Part shown: positions 33,475 to 40,783 of the stretch, piece after piece
Layout of the letters: each line of letters starts with the position of its first letter
How positions within the stretch are numbered: the first letter of the stretch is position 1
Assembly (NCBI RefSeq): GCF_027922325.1
Contig: NZ_BSFL01000003.1
Span: 992,001-1,056,000 of the forward strand
DNA from: Methylopila turkensis
Lineage (GTDB): Bacteria; Pseudomonadota; Alphaproteobacteria; Rhizobiales; Methylopilaceae
Direction of reading: 5' to 3'
DNA: 64,000 nucleotides
Made by a program: the position numbers and the translations under genes
Notes under the pieces: generated by a model
What the model saw: only the letters and a program-made list of their open reading frames with translations
Told to the model about the DNA's origin: nothing
The model's database searches: none

Positions 33475-34065
33475 TCAGCCTCGGGCGTGACGCCGCGCTC
33501 CGGCGGCGGGATGGAACGGAAAGCGCAGGAACGGACGCGCGGGCGACAGGCCGGCGCGCTTGACGCTCGCGACGCGGGCGTCGGGCAGCATCGGGAAGGT
33601 CACAATCGAGACCTCCCAGAGATCGACCTCGATCAGGCGGCGCACGCCGCCGGCGGAGCGGACGGCGCGGACGGGACGGAAGCCGATCGACAGGCCGTCG
33701 AGCGCGCCCTGCAGCAGCAGCGCGTGCAGCTCGCGGGCGCGGGCGACGGCGAGGTTCAGCCGGCCCGCGACCCGCAAACCCCGCTCGTCCTCGGCGATCC
33801 CCTCCCAGGCGCCGATCGGCTCGGCCGGATCGTGCTGGAACAGGAAGCGCACGCCGGAAGCGCCGCGCGCCTTCAGGCTCGCCGCGAAGGCGCCGCGCTC
33901 GACCCGGTCGCGGCCGAGATCGACGACGCCAAACAGGCTGGCGTAGCCCTCGATCCGCCCGTCGGCCGCCACGGCCGCCGCGAACGGCAGCCGCTTCCGC
34001 TCCGGCGCAAACGCGCGCGGCGGGCGCGACGGGGCGACGACCCGCCGGAGAAGCGTTTCGGGCAT
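33475..34065 (-). CDS. GTA prohead protease (gp4, HK97 family)
   Basis: 196 residues from ATG 34065 (GAAGG site). The serine-protease core includes GRIEGYASLFGVVDLGRDRV, the catalytic His in FLFQHDP and the Ser region LDGLSIGFRPV, then WEVSIVTFPMLPDARV. It cleaves the capsid delta domain during maturation. It ends 2 bases before the capsid start. The RES-Xre module lies immediately upstream, where RcGTA carries g3.5. Confidence 0.92.
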   Translation of the reverse strand: MPETLLRRVVAPSRPPRAFAPERKRLPFAAAVAADGRIEGYASLFGVVDLGRDRVERGAFAASLKARGASGVRFLFQHDPAEPIGAWEGIAEDERGLRVAGRLNLAVARARELHALLLQGALDGLSIGFRPVRAVRSAGGVRRLIEVDLWEVSIVTFPMLPDARVASVKRAGLSPARPFLRFPFHPAAGARRHARG

Positions 34066-34160
34066 GGGCGGACCTTCGGGAACGGGAGACGCGCGGAACA
34101 CGCGGGGAACATGAAAAACCCCGCCGGAGCGGGGTTGGCGTCATCGGGCGCGGAACGCGC

Positions 34161-34840
34161 TCAGGCGACCTTGGTCATGCGCGATCCGTCCCAGCGGAAG
34201 CCCACCTGCTCCCCCGGCCGCACGTTCTGGACGACCGAAGGCCGGAACGCGGCGAGGCAGAAGCCGCCGGCGAAGCGCACCGAGGGATAAAGCACTCCCG
34301 CGCCCCCGGCCGCCCTGATCGACAGCGCCAGCGCCTGGCCGGCGAGGTAGCCGACGGACGGATCCGGCGCGAGAGCCGGGTGATACGGCTCCGCCCGCAG
34401 ATCGTGGAACCGGGACGCGAACGACGCCAGAACCTGTCGGTAGGATACAAACTCGCTCGTCGCGCCCGCCTCGCGCAGCGCGTTCGCCATGTGGAACGTG
34501 ACCTCCGCCTCGGCCGTCGCCGCGTCATCCGGGCCGAAGGCCGCGTACCAGCAGCCCGGTCCTCGTCGTTGAAGCGGTTGCCCGGCGGTTTGGCGTGGCA
34601 GAAGGCGGCGTTCACATAGGTCCAGCCGTAACCATAGGCCTCGGTCAGCAGCTCCGACGGTTCGACGCCGATCGGCAGCGCTGCGACGGACAGGCGGGCG
34701 GAGGTCAGCCCCTCCAGCTCGTTCAGGATCGCCTGCTCCTCGGAGTCGTCGGCGAGCGGCGCGACGGCCGGCTCGTCGATGTACGGCGTCGGCACGAGGC
34801 GGACGGTGCGGCCCTCGACAAAGTCGATCTCCGGGATCAC
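34161..34840 (-). pseudogene. RES-domain toxin, disrupted by a one-base frameshift
   Basis: Two overlapping frames together give a full RES toxin, a family that depletes NAD+. The first (GTG start at 34840, overlapping the antitoxin stop) carries RLVPTPYIDEPAVAPLADDS and TYVNAAFCHAKPPGNRFNDEDR. The second carries WYAAFGP, FHMANALREAG, FASRFHDLR and GVLYPSVRFAGGFCLAAFRP. The junction is a run of three C on the plus strand at 34555-34557; a fourth C would restore D-R-G-C-W-Y-A-A-F. It may be a real inactivating deletion or a homopolymer sequencing error. The sequence otherwise looks well conserved, so any loss is recent. Confidence 0.85.
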
Positions 34841-35241
34841 AGGCCGCCGCGCAGGCCGTCGAGGTAGCGGCGCGTCCTCAGCATCGCGGGGATGCCGCCT
34901 TCGATCATCGCGGCGACCGGCGTCCGGCCCCGGAACAGCGGGCCCGCGTTCGGGCTCTTGGGCCAGCCGCCGACCATCTCGCCGTTGAACAGCAGCCGCA
35001 GCGCCTTGAAGATGCCGACGATCAGGCTCGCCCGCGTGATCTTGTCATGGTCGAGCCGACCCTGGAACTGCCCGGCCTTCATCCGGCTCCACGTCGCGAT
35101 CGGCACGTCGAACAGGTCCGCCGCCTCGCGGTTGGTCAGCTCCCAGAAGGCGCAGGCGCGCACGACCGCCTTGACGATCGTCGCGGTTCTGTCCTTCGCG
35201 TCCGCCTCGAGCGGAGCCTGAGCGACTGCAGCCCGGTCCAA
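34837..35241 (-). CDS. Xre/MbcA/ParS-type antitoxin of the RES-Xre module
   Basis: 134 residues. A helix-turn-helix region (VVRACAFWELTNREAADLFDVPIATWSRMKAG) is followed by the C-terminal toxin-binding segment PNAGPLFRGRTPVAAMIEGG, characteristic of Xre antitoxins paired with RES toxins. The start is TTG 35241 with GGAGG eight bases upstream. It overlaps the RES gene by 4 bases in the normal antitoxin-first order. A 16-base palindrome 26 bases upstream is the likely autoregulatory operator. It lies between the GTA portal and protease genes. Confidence 0.88.
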   Translation of the reverse strand: MDRAAVAQAPLEADAKDRTATIVKAVVRACAFWELTNREAADLFDVPIATWSRMKAGQFQGRLDHDKITRASLIVGIFKALRLLFNGEMVGGWPKSPNAGPLFRGRTPVAAMIEGGIPAMLRTRRYLDGLRGGL

Positions 35242-35267
35242 CGGCCGCCTCCTCTGATACGTCAGAC

Positions 35268-35283
35268 CATATCATATGATATG
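35268..35283. promoter_or_regulatory. 16-bp palindromic operator before the Xre antitoxin
   Basis: CATATCATATGATATG is a perfect palindrome in an AT-rich island within very GC-rich DNA. It lies 26 bases upstream of the antitoxin start and includes TATGAT-like -10 sequences. It fits an operator bound by the Xre protein or its toxin complex. The binding is inferred. Confidence 0.6.
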
Positions 35284-35314
35284 CCGCATGCAACTGCTTC
35301 GGCGAGTCCGGCTC

Positions 35315-36487
35315 TCACTCCTCCGCGCCGTACCCCACCGCGGCGCGCTTCTCGTCGACGCTGAGGAAGTCCGCCTCGGTCACGCGGCGCGACAGCGCTT
35401 CACGCTCGGGGCCGAGCGCCTCGACGGCGTCGAGGTCGGGCGCGAGGCTGAGCTCGGCGCCCCAGGCGGGACCAAGCCAGCCGGCGAGGCTCTGCGCCAC
35501 GCGGTTGAGCAGCGGGATCACCGTCTGGCGCCAAAGCGCGCGGTTCGCCTCCTGGTAGTTGGCGTAGGTCGCGTCGCCCGGAATGCCGAGCAGCATCGGC
35601 GGAACGCCGAAGGCGAGCGCGATCTCGCGCGCGGCGCCGTTCTTGGCGGCGAGGAAGTCCATCTCCTGCGGGCTGAGCGACAGCGGCTTCCAGTCGAGCC
35701 CGCCGTCGAGCAGCAGCGGACGGCCGGCGTTGGCGGCGCCGGAGAACTGGGCCTCCAGTTCCTCCTTCAGCCGCTCCACCTGGTCGTCGGTCAGACCGCC
35801 GCCGTCCGGACCCTTGTAGACCAACGCGCCGGAGGGGCGCGCGGCGTTGTCGAGCAGCGCCTTGTTCCAGGCGGTCGCGGCGTTGTGCAGGTCGAGCGCG
35901 GCCGCCGCCGGCTCCAGCGGGCTGAGGCCGTAATGGTCGTCGAGCGGATGGAACAGCGTCAGGTGCAGGATCGGCGCGACCGGCTCGGCGCGCTGGTCGA
36001 AGCGCGCGACCTCGGCGCCGACGCGGTACTCGTAGGCTTCAGGCCAGCCATCCGGCCCGGCGATCACGCGCATGCGGTCCGGCCTCAGGACGTGCAGCTC
36101 GCGCGGTTCGCCCTCGACCGAGGCCGCCTCGACGTAGGCGTTGCCCGCGATCAGCAGGTTCGAGATCACGGCCTCGATCAGGCCGGCCTGGCCCTGCCGC
36201 GGATTGGGCCGCGCCATCAGCCGCAGCAGCGGGTGCGCGTCGAGCTCGCGGCCGCCCTCCGCCAGCACCAGCGGCACGCCGCCCGCGGCTTCCGCCACCA
36301 TGCGCACCGCCCGGTGGGCGACCGGGTTCCGCTGATACCCCTCCCGCGCAAGGCTCGCGGGGTCGCGCGCGCTCCAGAGCGGCCGGCCGCCGCCGGAGAA
36401 GGCGACGAGGCCGGAGCCGTGGGACTTCCGCTCCGGCGCGCGGCCGAACAGCGTTGCAAGCGTGAAGGCCATCCGGTCATGCCCCAT
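35315..36487 (-). CDS. GTA portal protein (gp3, HK97-type)
   Basis: 390 residues. Portal hallmarks include YQRNPVAHRAVRMVAEAAGGVPL, LIEAVISNLLIAGNAYVEA, LHLTLFHPLDDHYGLSPLEPA and EMDFLAAKNGAAREIALAFGVPPMLLG. It forms the dodecameric DNA channel at the capsid vertex. ATG 36487 or ATG 36472 could be the start; neither has a strong ribosome site. It is cut off from g1-g2 by two plus-strand genes, so it needs its own promoter. Its C-terminal end faces the RES-Xre module. Confidence 0.92.
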   Translation of the reverse strand: MGHDRMAFTLATLFGRAPERKSHGSGLVAFSGGGRPLWSARDPASLAREGYQRNPVAHRAVRMVAEAAGGVPLVLAEGGRELDAHPLLRLMARPNPRQGQAGLIEAVISNLLIAGNAYVEAASVEGEPRELHVLRPDRMRVIAGPDGWPEAYEYRVGAEVARFDQRAEPVAPILHLTLFHPLDDHYGLSPLEPAAAALDLHNAATAWNKALLDNAARPSGALVYKGPDGGGLTDDQVERLKEELEAQFSGAANAGRPLLLDGGLDWKPLSLSPQEMDFLAAKNGAAREIALAFGVPPMLLGIPGDATYANYQEANRALWRQTVIPLLNRVAQSLAGWLGPAWGAELSLAPDLDAVEALGPEREALSRRVTEADFLSVDEKRAAVGYGAEE

Positions 36488-36565
36488 GGTTCATATAAAT
36501 CCGCCAGCAATGCCGCACTGCAAAATAAAATTCAGTACTTCCTGATCCGTCCGTTCCCGTAATAC

Positions 36566-36590
36566 GGAACAAATCAGTCGAAGCCGCGTT
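36566..36590 (+). promoter_or_regulatory. EcfG (general stress) promoter GGAAC-N16-CGTT
   Basis: GGAAC at 36566-36570 and CGTT at 36587-36590 are separated by exactly 16 bases. This matches the consensus of the alphaproteobacterial general stress sigma factor EcfG/SigT. It ends 57 bases before the DUF1236 start. The GGAAC is also part of a near-palindrome, GTTCCCGTAATACGGAAC (36553-36570). Confidence 0.65.
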
Positions 36591-36647
36591 GATGCGACCG
36601 AGGGGCCTTCAAGGCTGCGAGCTTTCGCAGACTTACGAGGCTAGGCG

Positions 36648-37559
36648 ATGAAATCCAATCTTCTGAACACTGTGGCCGCCATCGCGATCGCGATGGTGCC
36701 GGTGGGCGCCATGGCGCAGTCCAGCGGCGGCGCGTCGGAACGTTCCGGCGGCGGCGCCGGCATGGAGTCCGGCGCGTCAAGTGGCGCGGGCGGCGCGAGC
36801 GGCAGCCCGTCCAGCGGGGCTGGCGGTTCCTCCGGGGGCGCCCGCGAGAGCGGCGGCGCATCCGGTTCAAGCGCTGGCGAATCTCGCGAGATGGGCGGTT
36901 CGTCCGGCGCTGGCGCCTCGGGCGGCGGAAGCCGCGAATCGGGCGGCGCGTCTTCGGAGCGTGCGGGCGGCGCCGAGCGCTCGGGCGGCGCAAGGTCGGA
37001 ATCCGGTTCCGGCGCGCGGCCGGACAGCCGGTCGCCGTCCGATCCCGCCGGCGCTTCGGATCGCAAATCCCGCGCGGACGACAAAGCTGCCGACCCCAGC
37101 GGCCGGTCCACCGAAACCTCGCCAGACCGGGCGAAGGACCGCGCCGGGACGGCGCGCGACAGCGGAAGCGCCGAGGAGCGGTCGCGGTCGACCACGTCGG
37201 GCGACCGTGAGCGCTCGCGCAGCGAAAGCTCGGCCGAGACGCGCGAAGGCGGCCGCTCCGGCGAGCGCTCGTCGTCGAAGGCGAGCGTCAACATCACCAG
37301 CGAGAAGCGCACGTCCATCCGCCAGACGATCGTTTCGGGCGGCAGCAGCGTGAAGCGGGTGTCGCGGTCCACGCTCGGCGGCGTCTCGGTCTCGGTCGGC
37401 GTCTCTGTGCCGCGGTCAGTCACGATCGAGCGGCTGCCCCCGAGGATCGTCGAGATCGTGCCGGAATATGCGGAGTACAGCTACTTCGTGACCGACGACG
37501 ACACCATCGCCATCGTCGATCCGGACACCTACGAGATCGTCTACGTCATCGAGGCGTGA
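36648..37559 (+). CDS. Secreted Ser/Gly-rich DUF1236 protein
   Basis: 303 residues with a signal peptide (LLNTVAAIAIAMVPVGAMAQ). About 180 residues of low-complexity Ser/Gly and then Ser/Arg/Glu repeats follow. The C-terminal DUF1236 domain reads NITSEKRTSIRQTIV, VSVPRSVTIERLPPRIVEIVPEY and DTIAIVDPDTYEIVYVIE. DUF1236 is common in Hyphomicrobiales and its function is unknown. The ribosome site is GAGG. An EcfG-type promoter upstream suggests stress induction. The gene is inserted between GTA terminase and portal on the opposite strand. Confidence 0.85.
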   Translation: MKSNLLNTVAAIAIAMVPVGAMAQSSGGASERSGGGAGMESGASSGAGGASGSPSSGAGGSSGGARESGGASGSSAGESREMGGSSGAGASGGGSRESGGASSERAGGAERSGGARSESGSGARPDSRSPSDPAGASDRKSRADDKAADPSGRSTETSPDRAKDRAGTARDSGSAEERSRSTTSGDRERSRSESSAETREGGRSGERSSSKASVNITSEKRTSIRQTIVSGGSSVKRVSRSTLGGVSVSVGVSVPRSVTIERLPPRIVEIVPEYAEYSYFVTDDDTIAIVDPDTYEIVYVIEA

Positions 37560-37596
37560 CGCCTCCGGCGTCGGAGTCTTCGCGGCTCCGGCGGCC

Positions 37597-37622
37597 GGAA
37601 CGATCACGAGGCGCCTCGCGTT
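37597..37622 (+). promoter_or_regulatory. Possible EcfG-like promoter GGAAC-N17-CGTT
   Basis: GGAAC at 37597-37601 and CGTT at 37619-37622 are spaced one base wider than the consensus. It lies 54 bases before the next secreted-protein gene, close to the spacing at the upstream DUF1236 gene. The wider spacer makes it a weaker call. Confidence 0.35.
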
Positions 37623-37676
37623 CCGCGATCGACCGGCCGCTCCGGCGGCTCGAATGCGATTGCAGGGAGGGCCGCC

Positions 37677-38024
37677 ATGCGCCCGTTTACACTCGTCCTG
37701 GCCGCCGCCTCGATCGCGGCGGCCATCGCGCCCGCGGTCGCCCAAAGCGGCGGCTCCTCCGGCGGCGGCTCGTCCGCCGGCGGAGGCTCCGCGGCGGGGT
37801 CGTCGCCAGGCGCCGGGCGCTCGACCAACGGGGCGACGCCCTCGGCGCGCACAGGCGCGACCGCCCCGGACACGCCCGGCGGCCTCGAGCGCGGCTCGGC
37901 CGGCCGCCCCGCGGGGCGCGACGGAACCGGCGCCGCAGGCGCGACCGAGAACAAGGCCGACGACCCGTCGCTCAACCAGGGCATCTACCGCGACCCGAAC
38001 AAGGCGACGCGGGAGCCGCGCTGA
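37677..38024 (+). CDS. Small secreted Ser/Gly-rich protein
   Basis: 115 residues with a signal peptide (FTLVLAAASIAAAIAPAVAQ) followed by a Gly/Ser-rich region. The charged C-terminus (DDPSLNQGIYRDPNKATREPR) resembles tails of small periplasmic proteins of Hyphomicrobiales. A strong GGGAGGG site precedes the ATG. No family function is known. It follows the DUF1236 gene in the same orientation and converges on terminase with a 3-base gap. Confidence 0.75.
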   Translation: MRPFTLVLAAASIAAAIAPAVAQSGGSSGGGSSAGGGSAAGSSPGAGRSTNGATPSARTGATAPDTPGGLERGSAGRPAGRDGTGAAGATENKADDPSLNQGIYRDPNKATREPR

Positions 38025-38027
38025 CGG

Positions 38028-39383
38028 CTACAATCCCAGCACCCGCGGCCCCCTGCCCCGTGCGGACAGCATGAGATGCGAGACCGCCCAGACGAGGGCG
38101 TCGACGCGGTCGGGGCTGCGGCCGTTCGCGAGGCCGTCGAGGCCGAAGGCGGCCATCTCGTCTTCGAGTTCCGGATAAGCGCCCGCATGGGCGACGCGGC
38201 CCTGCGCGTAGAGCGCCGCCACCGGTTCGGCCCTCAGCCATTTGCCGCGTGTGGCGCGCACCGCGATGACGGGGATCTCCGCATCGACCTGCGCGATCAC
38301 GGCGCGCACCATCTCGCCGCCCTGGTTGACCTCCGCCACCAGCGCGTCGGCCTCGAGCCGCCGCCACAGCGCGGCGGCGCGCGCGGCCCAGAGCTCGGGG
38401 CGCGGCGCCGCGATGGTCTCGTCGGCGAGCACATAGGCCCGGCCGTCCTCGCCGAGCCCCGCCGCCACCAGCCCGCAGGCGTCCGAGCGCTTGCCGCCGC
38501 CGGCCGGCGGATCGACCGCGACGACGACGCGCTTCAGCGCCGGCATGGACCTGACGCGCGAGCGCTCGATCACGTCGCGGGTCCAGAGCGCGTCTTCGCG
38601 CTCCTCTAGCAGCTCGCCGTCGAGCTCCTGCCGGCCGAGGCGCGTGCCGGCGTAGGTCCCGACCACGGCCTCCAGAAAGCGCGGGGCGAGATTGGCGGCG
38701 TTCATCCGCGTCGTCGCCCGGCTCGTCACGGTGGCGGGGTCGGCCAGCAGCCGCTTGATCAGGGGCGCGGCGCGCGGCGTGGTGGTGGCCACCTGCCGCG
38801 GGCGGCGGCCGAGCCGAAGTCCGAACTGCAGCATGTCCCAGGTCTCCTCCGCATGCCGCCACTTGGCGATCTCGTCGCACCAGGCGGCCTCGAACTGCGG
38901 TCCGCGCAGCGCGTCCGGGTCCTCGGCCGAAAACCCCTGCGCCACCGCGCCGTTCGGCCATGTCAGCCGTCGGCGGCTGGGCTCGTAGGCCGGGCGCTCG
39001 GCGCGCGGATGCACGGCGAGCAGGCCCGAGACGCCGTCGATCATCACCTCGCGCAGGTCGGCGTAGGTCTCCGCCACCAGCGCGATGCGGCCGACGGGAG
39101 CGTCCGAGAAGCCGGCGCGGCCGGCGGCCATGCCGCGCACCCATTCGGCGCCGGCGCGGGTCTTGCCGGCGCCGCGGCCGCCGAGCATCAGCCAGGTCGT
39201 CCAGCCGTCGCCGGCGGGCGGCGTCTGGTCCGGCCGGCCCCACACGTCCCACAGCGCCTCGAAACCCCTGATCTGCGACGGCCTCAGCGTGGCGAGCAGG
39301 CGCTCAATCAGCTTCGGCTCTGAGGCGAGCAAGGCGTCGCGCAAGCTCGTCCCTGAGGGCGTCGAGGTCGGCGGGAGCGTCAT
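38028..39383 (-). CDS. GTA terminase large subunit (gp2)
   Basis: 451 residues. The ATPase Walker A is MLGGRGAGKTRAGAEWV (about residues 66-82), a Walker B-type acidic run lies in EAAWCDEIAKW, and the RNase H-like nuclease has VVAVDPPAGG and VDALVWAVSHL. GTA terminases package random host DNA by the headful mechanism. Its start overlaps the g1 frame by 80 bases. Downstream, the GTA operon is interrupted by two opposite-strand genes. Confidence 0.93.
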   Translation of the reverse strand: MTLPPTSTPSGTSLRDALLASEPKLIERLLATLRPSQIRGFEALWDVWGRPDQTPPAGDGWTTWLMLGGRGAGKTRAGAEWVRGMAAGRAGFSDAPVGRIALVAETYADLREVMIDGVSGLLAVHPRAERPAYEPSRRRLTWPNGAVAQGFSAEDPDALRGPQFEAAWCDEIAKWRHAEETWDMLQFGLRLGRRPRQVATTTPRAAPLIKRLLADPATVTSRATTRMNAANLAPRFLEAVVGTYAGTRLGRQELDGELLEEREDALWTRDVIERSRVRSMPALKRVVVAVDPPAGGGKRSDACGLVAAGLGEDGRAYVLADETIAAPRPELWAARAAALWRRLEADALVAEVNQGGEMVRAVIAQVDAEIPVIAVRATRGKWLRAEPVAALYAQGRVAHAGAYPELEDEMAAFGLDGLANGRSPDRVDALVWAVSHLMLSARGRGPRVLGL

Positions 39384-39777
39384 CGTCAGCCGCGCCTCCG
39401 TCCCTCGTCGCCTGTTCGGCGTCGTAGCGCGCGAGCTCCCGGAGCGTCCGCACCAGGCTCGCCAGCGTCTTCGCCGCGCGCTCGGCCTCGGCGAGCTCCG
39501 CGCCGCCGCCGGCGAGCCACGGCTCGACCCGCTCGAGCGCCTCGTCCACCTTCGCGCGGACGCCGCGCACCGTTTCGCGCCGCCGGGCGAGCGCGTGGGG
39601 CCGCATCCAGCCCTCGCGCCGGATCATGCGGCTGAGCGAGGGCGGCGCGAGGCCGACCCGCTTGCAGATCTCGACCTGCTTCAGCTCGGTGGTCTCGAAC
39701 AGCCGGCGCGCCTCCGCGATGGTCTCGGCGGAAGCCGGCGGCGCCGGCCGCCGTCCGGGCGGCGTCTCCTCCGTCAT
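39304..39777 (-). CDS. GTA gp1-like small terminase / DNA-binding protein
   Basis: 157 residues from ATG 39777, which has GGGAGGGAGG just upstream. Longer starts at 39801 and 39813 are less likely. A helix-turn-helix (LKQVEICKRVGLAPPSLSRMIRREGW) is followed by a long charged helical region (LAEAERAAKTLASLVRTLRELARYDAEQ). It overlaps the terminase start. The position and form match RcGTA gp1, the small terminase. Confidence 0.8.
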   Translation of the reverse strand: MTEETPPGRRPAPPASAETIAEARRLFETTELKQVEICKRVGLAPPSLSRMIRREGWMRPHALARRRETVRGVRAKVDEALERVEPWLAGGGAELAEAERAAKTLASLVRTLRELARYDAEQATRDGGAADDDAPADLDALRDELARRLARLRAEAD

Positions 39778-39830
39778 CAGGCCTCCCTCCCCGGTCGCCA
39801 TCTTCGGGCGCAACTGTGGAGCATGGGAGA

Positions 39831-39859
39831 AACCTACCCGACGAGCGTCACGCTGTCAA
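39831..39859 (-). promoter_or_regulatory. Sigma-70-like promoter for the GTA operon
   Basis: On the minus strand TTGACA (39859-39854) and TAGGTT (39836-39831) are 17 bases apart, a near-consensus promoter 53 bases before the g1 start. A palindrome (TCCTATTTAGGA) sits just upstream of it. Confidence 0.55.
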
Positions 39860-39868
39860 TGCTTATTT

Positions 39869-39880
39869 TCCTATTTAGGA
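39869..39880. promoter_or_regulatory. Palindrome TCCTATTTAGGA upstream of the GTA promoter
   Basis: A 12-base palindrome with a two-base T-T centre lies in an AT-rich patch flanked by T and A runs. It is 9 bases upstream of the -35 element and could be an activator or repressor site for GTA expression. Confidence 0.35.
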
Positions 39881-40001
39881 TTTTTAGCTGATCTCTTGTG
39901 TTTTGGCGTCGGCACCTGGACCCTGAAACGATGACGCCCAGGCGGGGCCCGGGCGCGGAGTCGCGATCTTGCGGCGGACAGAGCCCGAGCGGCCGCCGCG
40001 C

Positions 40002-40715
40002 TTACAGCAGGTAGGAGCGGACGAAGGAGATTTCGGTGCCGCGCCGGGAGACGTGGATCACCTCATAGCCCTTGCTGCGCACCAGTTCCACGAGGTCCTC
40101 GGCGCTCTTGAACGCCTCAGCGCCGTCGGACACGCCGAACAGCGTCGGGTGGATCTCGAACATGATCTGCGTCGGGAAGATGTTGTTGGCGAACAGATGC
40201 GGCAGCACCGCGAACTCCGCGCCCTCGGCGTCGATCCGGAACAGGTCGATATGGCCGTGCTTGAACTGCTTCATCAGCGACGGCACGGATCGCACCTTGA
40301 AGCGCACCTCCTTGGTCGGCACGTCGGCGGCGCCCTTGCCGCTGTAGGCCGACATGTAGTTCTTCTTGTCCTTCACGACCTGGAACACGGACTCGCCATC
40401 GGCCGCGCCCACCGCCACGTTCATGAAGCGCAGCTTGCCGGGGTTCGGAAGCGTCGCATACAGCGCAGCCGACTGCGGCGTGGGGTCGAAGGCGTAGGTC
40501 GGGATGCCGAAGCGCGAGCCGATGTCGGTGTCGAACGAGAAGTCGGCGCCGATGCCGATCGAATAGACAACGCTGTCAGGCCCAAGGAATTCGCCGGCGG
40601 CGAAATAGGCGTTGGGGTCTCCGAACTTCATCAGCGAAACCTGCGCCGACACCCGAGGCTTGGCGAAAGCCGGACCCGCCGGCGCAGGGGCCGGCTCGAC
40701 GGCGGCGACGGACAT
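40002..40715 (-). CDS. FkbM-family methyltransferase
   Basis: 237 residues from ATG 40715, which has GGAGAG upstream. A longer form from ATG 40784 (MFGWLRSGGD) would overlap the preceding stop as ATGA and cannot be excluded. The SAM-binding core is VVYSIGIGADFSFDTDIGS (motif I) and HIDLFRIDAEGAEFAVLPHL (FkbM signature). These enzymes O-methylate sugars or other small groups on polysaccharides and lipids. It lies downstream of a PhyH-like dioxygenase. Confidence 0.82.
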   Translation of the reverse strand: MSVAAVEPAPAPAGPAFAKPRVSAQVSLMKFGDPNAYFAAGEFLGPDSVVYSIGIGADFSFDTDIGSRFGIPTYAFDPTPQSAALYATLPNPGKLRFMNVAVGAADGESVFQVVKDKKNYMSAYSGKGAADVPTKEVRFKVRSVPSLMKQFKHGHIDLFRIDAEGAEFAVLPHLFANNIFPTQIMFEIHPTLFGVSDGAEAFKSAEDLVELVRSKGYEVIHVSRRGTEISFVRSYLL

Positions 40716-40783
40716 GGATTTCTCTCCCGTTTGAACCTTCTTGGCGGCGGACAAATCCCCGCCGCTGCGCAGCCACCCGAACA

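Noticed and set aside
34161..34490. A separate 109-residue gene downstream of the RES frame
   Set aside because: Its sequence is the C-terminal half of the RES toxin, shifted by a one-base deletion.
20380..39777. An active temperate prophage
   Set aside because: There is no integrase, repressor, replication gene or attachment site, and gene order and families match the RcGTA cluster from g1 to g15, so a gene transfer agent is the better reading.
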